The notes beneath the pieces were generated by a model that saw nothing but the letters and a program-made list of their open reading frames with translations, was not told the DNA's origin and did not search any database. A program made the position numbers and the translations under genes. Below, one piece after another: positions 24,212-36,520 of a DNA stretch of 64,000 nt. Positions within the stretch are counted from its first letter, which is position 1, and each line of letters starts with the position of its first letter. The stretch comes from Polytrichum commune (Eukaryota > Streptophyta > Polytrichopsida > Polytrichales > Polytrichaceae), in NCBI GenBank assembly GCA_950295325.1, contig OX485808.1, positions 29,658,527 through 29,722,526 on the forward strand, given 5' to 3'.

Positions 24212-24624
24212 ATTGAAACAAGGAAGGAGTGAAAACTGTTAATAATTGTTGTTTATGAGTCTAAAAGAGAAATATAAATGAGTGCATTTTCATCTTGGCT
24301 AACAATGATTTCGACCCAATTCAAAGAGGTGGACGTCTAGCGTTGACAAGTATGTACATTGATATATAGAATTAGTTTGCCCCCACACTATTTTCAATAG
24401 TTATTACCACATTAAAAAAAAAGTATTGTTTTGTTTCTATACAGATGAATAAGCAATGTTGTAATTTTTTGTGATTTGGGTTTGACACAAGCTAATTTGA
24501 GCGACCTAATCGCACATACGTATCAGTATAGACATTTGAAGCTCTCACATTCTAAAGGGGCTTTAAGGTCCACTTCCCAATGCACCATAACTGGACACCG
24601 AGTTCAAGTTAAGATGCGCATCTA

Positions 24625-24666
24625 GATCTCTCTCTCTCTCTATGTATATATATATATGTGTGTGTG

Positions 24667-24697
<31 letters not shown>

Positions 24698-24698
24698 T
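24625..24698. repeat. Compound dinucleotide hairpin
   Basis: CT, TA, TG, TA and GA runs follow one another so that the CT and GA arms are complementary. The run ends in GAGAGTCTTGAT, a junction like those at 18776 and 52577. Confidence 0.85.
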
Positions 24699-24849
24699 CT
24701 TGATAAATTTGACGTTTTGGATCATAAATGCTTTGTATTGGGTCCCACATGTGAGGAAATGCAATCCACATTTATAAAATTACCATGGGATTATTAAATA
24801 AACTCAAATAATAATTCCAAGATTAGTAGCTAGTAAATTAAGGCCAAGA

Positions 24850-24990
24850 GGGAGTTGTTGTATGCGCGAGCATGCCTCTCATACATCCCACCTTAAAGCT
24901 TGGGTCCCTATAGGTTTGTGGTGAATTCATTTCTAATGGGTTCAACTATACTATTTCGGGGTTTGTGAGGTTATTTTTGGTGTTAATTTG
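24850..24990. repeat. Fragment related to the 16599-16860 element
   Basis: CTATAGGTTTGTGGTGAATTC and the downstream GGGGTTTGTGAGG block match the centre of the 16599 element in the same order. No ends were found. Confidence 0.45.
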
Positions 24991-25555
24991 ACTATAAAAA
25001 AAATCTTCAGATTGTCTATTTTTTTATGTTTTTATGTTGGATGAAAGAGAGGTACACTCACATGTAATAATATGTATTGTGCATTATTGTGTTACTTGTC
25101 ACTCGTCGATCACTCCTTTGATAAGATGAATTCACGTAACTGTAAACTCAATTGGTGGTTTTACAAACTAGTTTAGTGATAGGTTCCACCAATTTCAGTG
25201 GAATCGTGAACCAAGTTCGCTATATAGACAATTGCTTCAAGTTTAACTTTCAACCAATTGCACTACGTGTTGTGAACAATTTCATGATTTGGTACCCATA
25301 TTCATAACTTCACAAAATCATTTTCATGAAGTGTATAACTTTATTTCATACTTTGTACACACAACCAACACTCTTCCCACAATCAAATCCACAAGATTGC
25401 AACCTCCAACTATAGTGGGGTTGGGTTGCTTGCTTTGAAGTATAATAATCAAAGACTAGAGAAGAACCGGCATTGTTTGCTTGTAACTTTGAGGTATTAT
25501 AATGAAAGACCCCCCAACAAAATAATAAAAATAATAAAAATCTGATGTCAAGCTT

Positions 25556-25630
25556 TACATTATTCATAACCATAATAATGTTTTGTGGGATTGATAATAT
25601 TATGTGGAACATTCCTCACATTCAGTCTAA
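25556..25630. mobile_element. Half of a CATAACATTATT-group hairpin MITE
   Basis: ACATTATTCATAACCATAATA and the TTTTGTGGGATTGATAATATT block match one arm of 21571-21738. The opposite arm is missing. Confidence 0.7.
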
Positions 25631-25719
25631 GAAAAATTGGTAGTGTACATTTGGTGCCTTATTGGGCACGATACCACTAACCAAGGTTGAGAAATTGGTG
25701 TAATATGAATATTTCAAAG

Positions 25720-25884
25720 AACTACACTAGATATTGTATTTAGTGTCACGTACTATTCAAAAGTACTCAAGGTCATAACTATTTAGCATCTTTACTTGGT
25801 TAAAAAATACATCTATTTAAAAAAGATATAGCATTGTGTGATTTCATATAGTAGGTGACACTAAATTCCGTATTTAGTGTGGTT
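25720..25884. mobile_element. Palindromic-end MITE, 165-base form
   Basis: Left end AACTACACTAGATATTGTAT then TTAGTGTCACGTACTAT. The right end inverts to AACCACACTAAATACGGAAT then TTAGTGTCACCTACTAT. The arms match over about 38 bases. Confidence 0.85.
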
Positions 25885-26035
25885 TATACCCATCGGTGCA
25901 TCTTGTAAAGGAGATTGTATATGGCATCACCAGGGAACACGGACTAGGAATAAGTACAAGTTGCAAAGAGTTTGCTTGGGGCATGCTTAGAGGTGTTATT
26001 ATTTGTTGGACCATTGTATGCATTGGACTTAGAAA

Positions 26036-26199
26036 CATAACATTATTAAGCATTGTGTGTTTGTTCATGTGGACTTTAAGAATATTACCATGGGATGCCA
26101 CTGCTAGTGCATATTCAATCTGAATATGCACAAGGTTGGGGCATCCCATGATTATATTTTTTGGGCCCACATGAACGAACGCACACTACTTAGTAATAC
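26036..26199. mobile_element. Hairpin MITE, CATAACATTATT group (AAGCA subtype, copy 2)
   Basis: CATAACATTATTAAGCATTG pairs with a diverged inverse near 26180-26199. GTTCATGTGG pairs with CCACATGAAC. Further in, CATGGGATGCC pairs with GGCATCCCATG and GTGCATATTCA with TGAATATGCAC, so the hairpin is near complete to a loop of a few bases. Confidence 0.82.
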
Positions 26200-26416
26200 A
26201 AAGGTCCTTTGGAAGCCTACATAATTGTTATGGATCAAATTGTTCATAAAACTTGGAATGATATGGGTGGAGATAGTCATTGTACACTAGACAAACTGTG
26301 ATTTACAATGTTTTTTTTTGAAGTGTTGAAAATTGTATGACTTTTGAAGTCAGGTTTGTTAGAAATTAGTGTGTTAGTTACTTAAGGTACACCAATTTTG
26401 TGAGTTGCCATTTAAA

Positions 26417-26475
26417 GAGATTAGATTAAATATTTTATTTAGCGACACTTACTATTTGGAGTTACACAATGTTAT
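26417..26475. mobile_element. Solo end of a palindromic-end MITE
   Basis: ATTAAATATTTTATTTAGCG then ACACTTACTATTTGGAGTTAC matches the first 50 bases of 47811-48042. The other end is absent. Confidence 0.55.
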
Positions 26476-26479
26476 ATAG

Positions 26480-28559
26480 CGAACCCATCCTATCAATCCA
26501 CAATATCAATATTGGTATCAAAGTGGGAGGGAAGGAGAGAGAGGCAATGCCAACTTGTGGAGCTAGCGTGAGGGAGGGACAGTTCACCTTGACCATAATC
26601 GTGAGCTCATATGTGAGTCCCAACTTTTTTTTCTTGGCGGTTAAAAGGGGTCAAATATTGAAACAAATGTTGGGACCATGAAAAACATGTGTTAAAATAT
26701 TTGGGTTCACACAATGGCAAGGGCCATCGTTACTCTGGCCGCCACATGTCTAGAGCCACAAAACTCCATGAATGCCATTCTCCAAGCCATCTTCTCTCCA
26801 TTGTAGCCAACAATGCGACACCATTGCCAACGATTTGAGTCCCATCATCACTTGTGAGAACTCCTGCGTTTTTTTTCCCCTCCCTCAACTCTTCATCGCC
26901 ACTTCATGCATTGCCATAGCAATCACAAAATGCCAATCCGCCATTGCCTTTAGTAGCACACTTGGTGTTTGGTTTCATCACCCATAATGAATATGCATTC
27001 AATGCTAGTGCTTAGTGATGGTAATTGTAGTGACTAGTGACTAGTGATTGCTCTCTTGGTTGATTACCCCCCAATTCCAACTTGTCAAATTTATGTTCCT
27101 TGATGGGGAGTTTGTATTTGCGCACTTCACACTACAACGGAGTTGAGGGAGTGGTGAGCAATTGTCATGCAGTGGTCACGATTGAAGTTATTGGAAGTTG
27201 TTTGATTGTGGGGGATGGATTCAAGGGACAATACCTTGATTGCATGCAATTGCCTTGGCCAAACATGGCAGCTCAAACCCTCCCTCCTTTATGTTTTATA
27301 TTGTGTCTATTGTGTTATGATTTGCAATTGCTCTTATGAATGTTGGTATAGCGTGGGATGTGGTTGAATGCGAGGTGAATATTATTTTTTGGTATGAGCA
27401 CAAACAAAGTGAATTTCACATTCTTTGTAATTGTTCACCTTTTGGTAATCTACTCCATCCACAATTTGGTCCTCTTAGTGATCAAGTCCTCTTGTTGATC
27501 TAGTCTTCTTGGTGAATTGCTTGCTTGGTAATTTAGCCCTCTGTTAATATGGTCCTTAAGGTAATTGTGCAACCGACCCTCCCTCCATGATCGACCTTCA
27601 ATGTGAATCTTAAATCCATGTCAATCACAATCATATCAAAGGGGGGTAAGTTGAAGCACAACACCGTCCTTGAAATATACTTCATAAGCTCGAGGAATGC
27701 ATGCGATTTATGGCCTTTGGATGTGCCCTATGCTTGCAAGTAGAGCATCCTCTTCTAGGAGAAAGATTTTTTGACCTTGAGTGCTCCACCTTCCCCAAGC
27801 AAATATCGTTGTACAGTTGATATGTCCACAAGGTATGCCCCTCATGCCTGGCCAACTATAAGAGAAAATTGATGTTTTTAGCCAATTTGAAATTTGGCTT
27901 TAGGCCATCAAGGCCATTTTTGAAAATCAAGCAATTTATGTATCAAATTTGGTTACTATTTTAAATTATAAATATCGTAGTATATTTCAATATTGCTTTC
28001 ATTGTGTATAGCCAATTTGTGAGAAATATTAAGTTATTTTTATCAATATACTCTAAATAAACATGCTTTTCATAACCACATATGCAACAACCTATGAGTA
28101 CCTAAAGCCAACCAATTAATTTAAAATACTTCAAACAAAATGTTGGTGAGTTGGGAGTGGGTTTATTAAATAGGGGCATTCACACAATCTATTGGCAACA
28201 TAATGGTGGCATTTAACTCTTGGAGAGCCAATTCATCATTGAAATTGATCCCAAACACTTTGTGTGTGCCATGGGCATAAGTAAGTTTATTGTACTATGG
28301 TTTGGGGAATGCCTCATGGGCCAAATAATATGGAACTAACTATGTTGGTATCATTAAATGTAAACCATTTTTTTGGCCATGGCCTGGCCGAAGTGGGCAA
28401 TTCTATGATTTTGGTAGTTAAAATTTCATCCGTGGTAGGATTTGAAGGCTATTGCCATGATAAGTTGGTTATTGCATGTAACTATCTTCTCCTTCCTCTT
28501 GACTCAATAAGGAAAAGGTTTGCCAAGGAAGAACCATACTATTTTCATATGTAGAATTC
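26480..28559. other. No supported gene
   Basis: Frames up to 85 codons (27082-27339, 28297-28554) show no recognised motif. No element ends seen. Confidence 0.5.
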
Positions 28560-29830
28560 AAGCATAGCCTCTTAGAAACCAATAGTCGTAGAGATCACCA
28601 AGACTTAACGATTGAGATCGAATAGATAGGCCTAGGGCCAAGAAATCAATAAATTAGAAAGAACCGAGAGATTTAGATTCTTCATGTAAAAGGAAATTAA
28701 GAGTAAGCATGACTCTTGTGTGCAATTGTCTTGTTGTATATGGAGTGAATGTTTTATTGTAGTTGGTTGCAGTTCGAAGTGAATGAGAGAACTTGCATGT
28801 GTGAAAGCAGTAGCTATATGCATGATTTCGAGCATAAAAATTTATCAAGAGCATGAATAGGTTGATTGAGGATTGTAGGAGTTAAAGTGAGTTGGTAGAA
28901 TAAGCTCTTGGCAAAAGCCTTGTGAGACGAGGTTTGTCTAGAAAGAGGACAAGCTTGATTGAGGAAACAATTGAGAGAGATTAGATTGTGAGTAAATGAG
29001 AGAAGGCATTGAGATAGAATGTAAGTGAATAGAGTTGTTGGCAATAGACCAAAGAATAGAAAGATTAAGCGAAGACATTGAGAAGGAGTGATTGTCAAGA
29101 TAAAATGTTGACTATATTCATGAGAGGGAAAGATTGAAAGCCTACATTGAGTTGGGCCAAAGAAACATGGGCAATAGCCTAAGGAGCAAAGCAAGTGTGA
29201 GATTGTGAAAGCCAAAAGTGAAAGAGGATGAGAGAGGAAAGCCTTGGCAATAAACAAGTAAGCATGATCACCTAGCATGTCAGGGAAAACGGAGCCTAAT
29301 TATTGAGAATGGCGATAACCTCTAGAGAATCCGTGAGAGTGAATTGTTTATTTGAAGGTCGAGAATCAATAAAGTTGAAGGAAAAGCAATGGTCTTAGGA
29401 AAATCGAGTAGTGGCATGACTAGTGAAAGGCTGAGAGAAAGTTAACTTCCATATGGAGATAGAAAGCAAATAATCTAAGTGAAAGTGATAAGACTAAGAG
29501 AGGCATGGGATGGGCATAGTCAATGTCAACAAGAGTTGAAAAGCCATAGCCAAGTCTTAGGTTGGAATATAGCCGAGAAAAAGTGAAAGGCATTACCTTG
29601 AGTAGGTACATAAAGAAGAATATATCCAAGTAAGCCTATTTCATCTTGGCAGAGCATGCATTGATGATGAGATGATAGAGATGATGAGATATGAAGTTAT
29701 TTTGGAGTAAGCTACAAGCTACCAAGGATGCTATCTTGAGAGAGGAAAGACTCACTAAAGTAGGTTTGTGACTAATGGAAATCATTTGATTAACTAAAAT
29801 CAAACTAAAACATATGAACAAAGGTTATAG
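28560..29830. other. Purine-rich degenerate repeat-like tract
   Basis: The plus strand is strongly A/G-rich, with recurring GCAATAG, GAAAGCC and GAGAGA words. GGCAATAGCCTAAGG and GGCAATAGACCAAAG appear about every 120 bases. The 154-codon minus frame at 28814-29278 is a by-product of this bias. Confidence 0.4.
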
Positions 29831-32640
29831 CCTATCTTGTTGATGTGTTGCTATTGTATTAACATGTGTGGATGATCCCTGAGACAAGTTGTACTGGAAG
29901 ACAAAGGTGGTGACTATAGTTGTGAAGATTTGCATGATGCACGGCATGATGGTTGCAAGTTGATTAAGAGAACATAACTTTGAGGATATCACAAGCATAA
30001 CTCATGACAATTAAAGACTATGAGGTTACTCATAATACATTACATGTTACATAGTCTGACTATGAGTTATTGATTACTTGCCAAGCTTTTGCGCTTCACG
30101 TTTGACATAGTGAATGGAATCAAAGTGACAGGAGTCCATACACATAGGATATAGCCACACACGACTGAGAAAACACCAATGAACTATAAGAGCGTGAATT
30201 GAGCTTAATTAAAAATAAAATAAAATGAAGGAGTAAAAGACATAGGTTGTTATTAGAAACATGAATCCAATGTGATATTAATCCTCACATACACTAGTTT
30301 AATCTTCCTTGTGACCTTGTACCCTAGGTTGTTTCCCTTGGGTTAGTTTAAGTGATAGCAAAACCCTAATCACATTAACCATAAGAACATTCATAAAGAC
30401 TCTTTGATGGGCATCATGATGTAGTTGGAAAGAAAACTCACATCCATCTTCCCAAAATTGCCTAAAACAATACATCCCAATTCAACAACTTATCGAGGAA
30501 AATATGTGTCTCTAATGATATATCTTACTATATGGTTTGTATCTTTGTAGATTATAATTGTTCACTCGAAATGTCAATTCCACATGTCCCAAATCATATG
30601 ATAATAACATAAATGTCCAACATGGTATTGTTGGCTAGAGGTGGCTGCCAAAACAATAACGTCTTTCTAAACCTTTATGGGTAAGGTGAACATAACATGG
30701 AGCGAGTAGAGTACGTTAGAGTAGCTTATTGTTTGTAATGAAAAAACGAGGTGACTAGCATGAGGATGACATATTTGTAAACGAGGATTGGTCATGCAAA
30801 GTTTAATTGTCCCGTGTCCAAAATCGGAAGATTATAATGTAAACATGCACATTGAATTTGTTGGGCAAAGGTGATTACCTAGAAAAAAAAATTCTTCCTT
30901 CCCAACCTTCAAGGCTTAAGGTGGATTGTGTCAAAATTGTTCCTTTGAGCCATACATGCCAACACATAAAGATGTGGCCAATTCATTTTAAAAAGAAAAT
31001 TGTTGAAAAAACAAAAACAAATTCATTTGGAATAATCTCAATAGCGTGCACTATAACGGGGTTGATGGACTATAAATGGGTGAAGTCCTCATGTAGTAGA
31101 GTTCCTAAAATTGCCCATAGACGAGGTTTACTACTACTTGCTCTAACTGTCACCTCCAATTTGTCATGGTTTGTGCAAACGGTTGATGCCATCTTTAAAG
31201 TGGCCAAAGACAATTGTCTCCTCTACGCACCTTCTTGCATGCCATTTCGTGAGAGCCACCTCTCAACTCCTTCTCCCCACCATCCTCCTTGTTCCATGCG
31301 GCATCCAAGTTGGTGAGACCCCCACACAACCTCCCTCCCATGTCCTACCCTTGATGTTGTCCTTCCCCTTGTGTCTATGCTTTGCCAATGCATAATGGGA
31401 GAGTGCGCATGCGAGGTTGTAATTAAAAAAAATTGTGGTGTCATTAGGGTTAGATTTCAATGTCCTTCGCGTTACTCCTCTCCCTTTTGATGCCCTCCTG
31501 AGCCTCAATGCACCCACGATGGCGGTATTATGGGTGGCAACACCCATGCATTTTGGTTGCAACATTTAGCGAAGACTTGTTCCATGGCTACATGTTGATG
31601 TACATGCAAAGCATAAAAGAAAGCCCACAATATTGATGACAAGAAGTATTGCTTACAACATTGGTTTTGATTGTTACATGTAGCCGTTATTTGCAATTGT
31701 GCATGCTTTGGGTGGTCATATTGCATCAAATTGGCTTACCTCTTGCAAGGTGATTGCCCTTTAATCATACTCTTCTTCCTTGCCCACTTCCTTTGTTGCA
31801 TTCGTTTATTTGTTTTTGGTCATGTTTGACATTTTTGGTTGTCTTTTCAGCATTTGGAGTTTTTTCCAAGGCTTTATCATGCTCAAGTTGTAAAATGTAA
31901 GTGTCTAAGGTCATTACAATTGACATATTGTAGTATAATTTGGGTCCTTCCTATTGCCATGTGTGCATAGGAGTGTTTGGAGGTATTGCAAAGAGGTTCA
32001 AGAGTTTTAGCAAAATTGTGTTGGTTTCCTCATAACCAGTCCACCAGATGGGTTTCTTTTGTGATTATCAACACTCCTCCATTTCCTTGTTTCCATGTGA
32101 TGTTTTTCATGTTACGTGGTCCCATAGTGAGGATGCATGTACACCAAAAGCTTGAGTCATTCTCTTGATGGGTGCTCCCCAATCAACAACCTCAAGGGCA
32201 ACTTCGAGCTACATGTTGGTCGAATTTATGTTATGTTGTCGTTATGGTCTCCATGTTGCATGTTGTGGGTGTGTAGGTTGGATTTTTGTGAAGTCATGTG
32301 CATGTTGTGTTGGAGTTGTGGCGTTACTCTTGTTTTGATGTCGTGCATGTTATTGTGCTAGGGGTGCAACTCCGTCCAGGTTCACGAGATCTAAAAAGGA
32401 GGTGCACTTGTTGTTGCACAGTTGTGCAACTAAATGCTATGGGACAACCTCGCCGGATTAGCATTGCCAAATGTTGGTGTGGGCAACAATGACATATGCA
32501 AAGTTGACGGCATCTTGTGCTTAACTAAAGTTAGCTCCTAGGATTTGAAATTATGGCATAGAGCCTACACCCTCTTTTTTGTCCAAAAGTCTCATAGCAA
32601 TCTGGCAAACAACATTTGAATTTGAACTCTCATACCATGG
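29831..32640. other. No supported gene
   Basis: The longest plus-strand frame in the window (30852-31316, 154 codons) lies here but has no recognised motif, no leader signals and no splice structure. I do not call it a gene. Confidence 0.4.
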
Positions 32641-32647
32641 CCACACC

Positions 32648-32705
32648 GGGGGTCCAACCGACCCCCAGCCAGTCCAACCGATGAAGCGGCAGCGGTTGGA
32701 CCCCC
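32648..32705. repeat. 13-base perfect inverted repeat, 32-base loop
   Basis: GGGGGTCCAACCG at 32648-32660 pairs with CGGTTGGACCCCC at 32693-32705. The loop holds another TCCAACCG. It is GC-rich in an AT-rich setting. Confidence 0.85.
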
Positions 32706-33265
32706 TGATGTGGCTAGGGTATCACAAGAACCATGCTTATTATCACTTTTACTTCCATTCTCATATACTCTTCTTGCATGAACACGGTTGCCGTATAATC
32801 CACATATTGCATGAACTTCCAAGACAATATCGGTAATAAGTAAGTTACAAGATCCTCTAAACAACGATTGTTGCAAGTGAATGTGCACAAACTTGGCTGA
32901 ATCTGGGACCCAATTGCAGTGAGGGATGAGTATAAAATTCCGTAAGAATGCTTACATGAATTTGTCATTAAACCGTCCATGATGTTGCACGATATATACA
33001 TACTCGAATTTGGCTTGATTCTGTCCAATTTCGTGGATAGTTACAACAGTATAAGAAGAGAGCAGTGTGTATGTTTGACAAATTTCATGTGACGTTCAAC
33101 CTCAAATCCAAAGTGTCACGTGACGTTTTCAAAAGCAAAAATGAATGTCAATTGATATCTACATTTTATTCCAAAATATCACCTCAATTTTTGGCTTACA
33201 CAATATTTTAGAAAACTAATATTTTGAATAATAAAAAAAAACTTGATTTGTAACAAAAAAACTTA

Positions 33266-33495
33266 TCAATCGAGCGTAAGTATCCTTCGGTCTCGCATGT
33301 TTCTCCAAATGTTGAAGATGGTAGCCCAATCCATTGCATCCACTTCAAGCTCACAAAGAAAAACCCGCATAAGACCATCAAGGGTCTTCAAGTTCAACCT
33401 ATTGCGCAAGTGGCTTTTGATTGCATTTTGTTTGGTAAATCCTCTCTCACAAATAGCTCCAAGAAAGCTCAAAGGGATTTAAATCCTTTCAACAA
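33266..33495 (-). pseudogene. hAT transposase C-terminal (hATC dimerisation) remnant
   Basis: The minus frame includes ICERGFTKQNAIKSHLRNRL, then NLKTLDGLMRV, and ends at a natural stop at 33266-33268. CERGFS-x-x-N-x-IK-x-x-x-RNRL followed by LD-x-LM is the signature of the hAT dimerisation region of zinc-finger-862-like transposases. A stop lies a few codons upstream, so only the tail survives. The DDE catalytic part and zinc finger are missing. A hAT-like non-autonomous element with an 8-base target duplication lies at 56579-57238, but its ends have not been linked to this remnant. Confidence 0.7.
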
Positions 33496-33499
33496 GGGA

Positions 33500-34300
33500 G
33501 CTTTGCGATTCAAAGGGAATTGCTCAAAACAACTTTGGTTGAAAGCAAGAAAAACTCACATTGGTTGGAAGCAAGAAAAAACTCATATGGAGTGGAGGAT
33601 GTGCAAGCACCAAGGTGATACAAACATTTGCCTCGCCATGTTCCTAGTTAGTCTCGCTCTCCGATCACCGTCTTAGCTCCCGGTTACAAAGGAAATTGCA
33701 AGAGCAAAGTTGAACTTAAGTATGTGAGTGAGTGTAGGAAGTTCTCCTACTGTTATGGGTTATGTTTTCCGGATACTTGAGCTGCACTTTATAGTACTCA
33801 AGTAATACGTGTCATTTCAATTTCTAGTGTGTCAATTGACATGTGGTTTTTTTCTTCACAAGTCACAGTACGTGTCAATTTCTAGATTGTGCGTGTCAAT
33901 TGACGTGCATTTTTTTTTGTGCAAGTTTTTGCGTGTCAAAAGAGAAAAACTTGCAAAAACTTTGTCAAACATATACACTGGAAGAGAGACAACTCTGATG
34001 TTACCACTGCCATGAATTATGGCGTTGCTTCATTTTCAAGTTGGTCCAAATCTATATGTAATTCTGAACATGCGTTATGAGAATTAGAAGGGTCTCACAA
34101 CAACTATTGCCTCCTTTCAAAGATGAACACTTACAAGAGCATAAGTATTTTAAAACGGGATTTGTTTTCCACATACCCGAAATGGTATATTTTCCCAAGG
34201 CACATACACACTTCATTAAAAAAACACTCTTCATGAAAAGAGATCCTATGGAAGCTCGTACACAAGGAGTGCCCTTGCACAACTAGGGGTTTGTGGTGTC
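33500..34300. other. No gene seen
   Basis: A frame at 34077-34286 overlaps an old repeat block (GAGAATTAGAAGG..CTCCTTTCAAAGATGAACAC) related to 58634-58800. A run of GTGTCAATT words lies at 33810-33930. Confidence 0.5.
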
Positions 34301-34736
34301 TATGGAAACTTATCCACTGTGTAGGTCAAAACACAATGAATTATCATATAGCCTAGAAATTAGTATTTTTAGATAATTTGACTCAACGGGAATAGCACGA
34401 GAGACCCCAAATTAGTGCAGTGGAGTTTTGCTGGAATGAATTGGCCCTCAATCTTATAGTGAACTTGTTTTTATTGAAACCTTTTCCTCCACGATGGATA
34501 AGTCTACGTAGACGCCACTATGGAAACTCATCCATCGTCTAGGTCAAAACACAATGAATTATAATTTAGCCTAGAAATGAATATTTTGAAACATATCGAC
34601 TCAACGGGAATAGCACGAGAGACCCCAAATCAGTGTAGCGGAGTCTTGCTGAAATGAATTGGCCCTCAATCTTACAGGATAGTTACTTTTAATGGAACCT
34701 TTTCCTCCACGATGGATGGGTTTACATAGACGCCAC
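34301..34736. repeat. 218-base direct tandem duplication
   Basis: Unit 1 is 34301-34518 and unit 2 is 34519-34736. Both begin TATGGAAACT and end in AGACGCCAC. They share GGTCAAAACACAATGAATTA, CAACGGGAATAGCACGAGAG and CCTTTTCCTCCACGATGGAT. Units have equal length with scattered substitutions. Confidence 0.92.
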
Positions 34737-34980
34737 GAATCCCAATCCCCCTTGCACTTGACACACGTAAATACATCCTTTACCGCTCTTTTCAAACAAC
34801 AAATGGCGCCCTTATGCTAACGGTCGGTAATAGGTCATCCCAAGATTGGGATTATATACACCAATCTAGGCACGGCTATAGGGCGGTTTTAGCCCAATCC
34901 TCCTTAAGAGTTTAGCATAATCTAGAGTGAGCAAAATTTGTGAAAGAGTAACTTATCACTTGCAATGAGAAAACGAGGTG

Positions 34981-35511
34981 ACTACGCTAAACAACATAGT
35001 TAGTCTCACACACTATTTTATGTCATTGTGGCATCTTATCTAACGGCACTCCTTACGAACAAGTTGACAAGTATTATCACGGATAATTGAAGTTCGGATG
35101 AAATCCATGCTAATTATTGAAACAAAGTCCGGTACATTCCACAATCCTAACATTTCTACGATGAAATATTGTCATGGGTGCTTGGAATTCAGTGTCATAT
35201 GGTACTTTAAGTCATTGTGGTAACTTCTTCAATGACATTGTTATATATAAATTCACAAAACAATGTCATGGGTGGTTTTAATCCATGCTCAATATTGAAA
35301 CAAAGTTTGGTATATCCCGACAATTCTATGATGCAAAACCACCACTCGATAAGTGACGGTAATTGCAACACTATAAACCTATAATGCCCAAAGTCGTTTT
35401 GTTTATTGTTTACAAGGAATGACAAACAATGTTAGGTTTGCAATTAGTGTTGGCTTACGATTAGTAGGACAAAATGGGATTGGTGACACTAAATACAATT
35501 TGTAATGTAGC
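34981..35511. mobile_element. Palindromic-end element, 531-base form
   Basis: Left end ACTACGCTAAACAACATAGT, right end GACACTAAATACAATTTGTA then ATGTAGC. Its last 200 bases match 35793-36183 (TTACAAGGAATGA, AATGTTRGGTT). An internal block (AATCCATGCTMATATTGAAA region) is present twice. Confidence 0.6.
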
Positions 35512-35792
35512 ATTGAAGCCCTAGTCAGTGGTTGTCGATTAATAACTTACACCCGACTGACATATAGCGAGGACCGAGTCGCCCCCAAAAGGTCCATGAT
35601 GGGCCTTTCCCGAAAGCCCACCCTACCCTAACTTAATGAGTACTATACTAACGAGTTCAATGTAACCGGCATAAAGAATTTCGACAGGTGCCTAGGTCGG
35701 GCCGGGTCAAAGAGGCCGTATAGGAGGAGCTTATATGCTCACCTATAAGGTTTCTCAACCACCTACTAGGGCTACGACACGAAAAAAATATG

Positions 35793-36183
35793 ATAAGTAC
35801 CCTAAATGTGATATTTAGGTGTCAACGGTATTTAATGCCACTACGGGAACCTTCCGGATGACACTTCTTGTGATTAAGTTGAACATATATAATTGGCATG
35901 GGTGATGGATGAGTTCATCCGCTGGCCCAAGCCGTGCCTTCTCTTGTCAACAACTTGTGATGAAATGTTGTCGTGGATGATTGAAATTTGGATGAAAATT
36001 TACTTGGGAATTGACAAGAATTGCAACACTTCAAATCTATAATCCCCCCAAAGGAATTACAAGGAATGAAAAATAATGTTGGGTTAACATTTAGGTTTGG
36101 TGACACTATATTGCCGTTTATAATTAGTATTGAACAAGACAATTAGAGTTGGTGACACTAAATATCATATTTAGGGTACTTAT
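35793..36183. mobile_element. Palindromic-end element, 391-base form
   Basis: ATAAGTACCCTAAATGTGAT then ATTTAGGTGTCAAC at the left. The right end inverts to ATAAGTACCCTAAATATGAT then ATTTAGTGTCACC. These terminal repeats, about 35 bases, are nearly identical. Confidence 0.85.
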
Positions 36184-36201
36184 AACTGGCCCGGTTGTTG
36201 A

Positions 36202-36253
36202 GTGATTGATTGATTGATTGATTGATTGAATGAATGAATGATTGATTGATTGG
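36202..36253. repeat. ATTG tetranucleotide microsatellite
   Basis: About 13 units, with an ATGA interruption. Confidence 0.95.
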
Positions 36254-36488
36254 TTCCCTTCCCCTTATATTTATTATTAGTATTGCAATGAACGGGGAAA
36301 ACCGACCGCAAGTTGGTTCACTCTCAAATGGACACCTATATTTGAGTAATCTATGGCAAGGTTGGCACACTGATATATGTAATTTAGGTTACCCCATGTT
36401 AATTTATTGACATTCCACACTATTTTGGATATTTGTTATCATAGTTACAATGTATTGACAATGTTATTAACGTGGTTGCTATAGGGTT

Positions 36489-36520
36489 AGATAAACATAG
36501 ATAAACATAGATAAACATAG
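36489..36520. repeat. Three 10-base units AGATAAACAT
   Basis: Three identical direct units in tandem. Confidence 0.9.

Noticed and set aside
28814-29278. 154-codon minus-strand frame rich in Leu, Phe and Ser
   Set aside because: It arises from the purine-skewed repeat-like tract, which lacks stops in that frame.
30852-31316. 154-codon plus-strand frame
   Set aside because: No recognised motif. A single frame of this length is plausible by chance in 64 kb on two strands.
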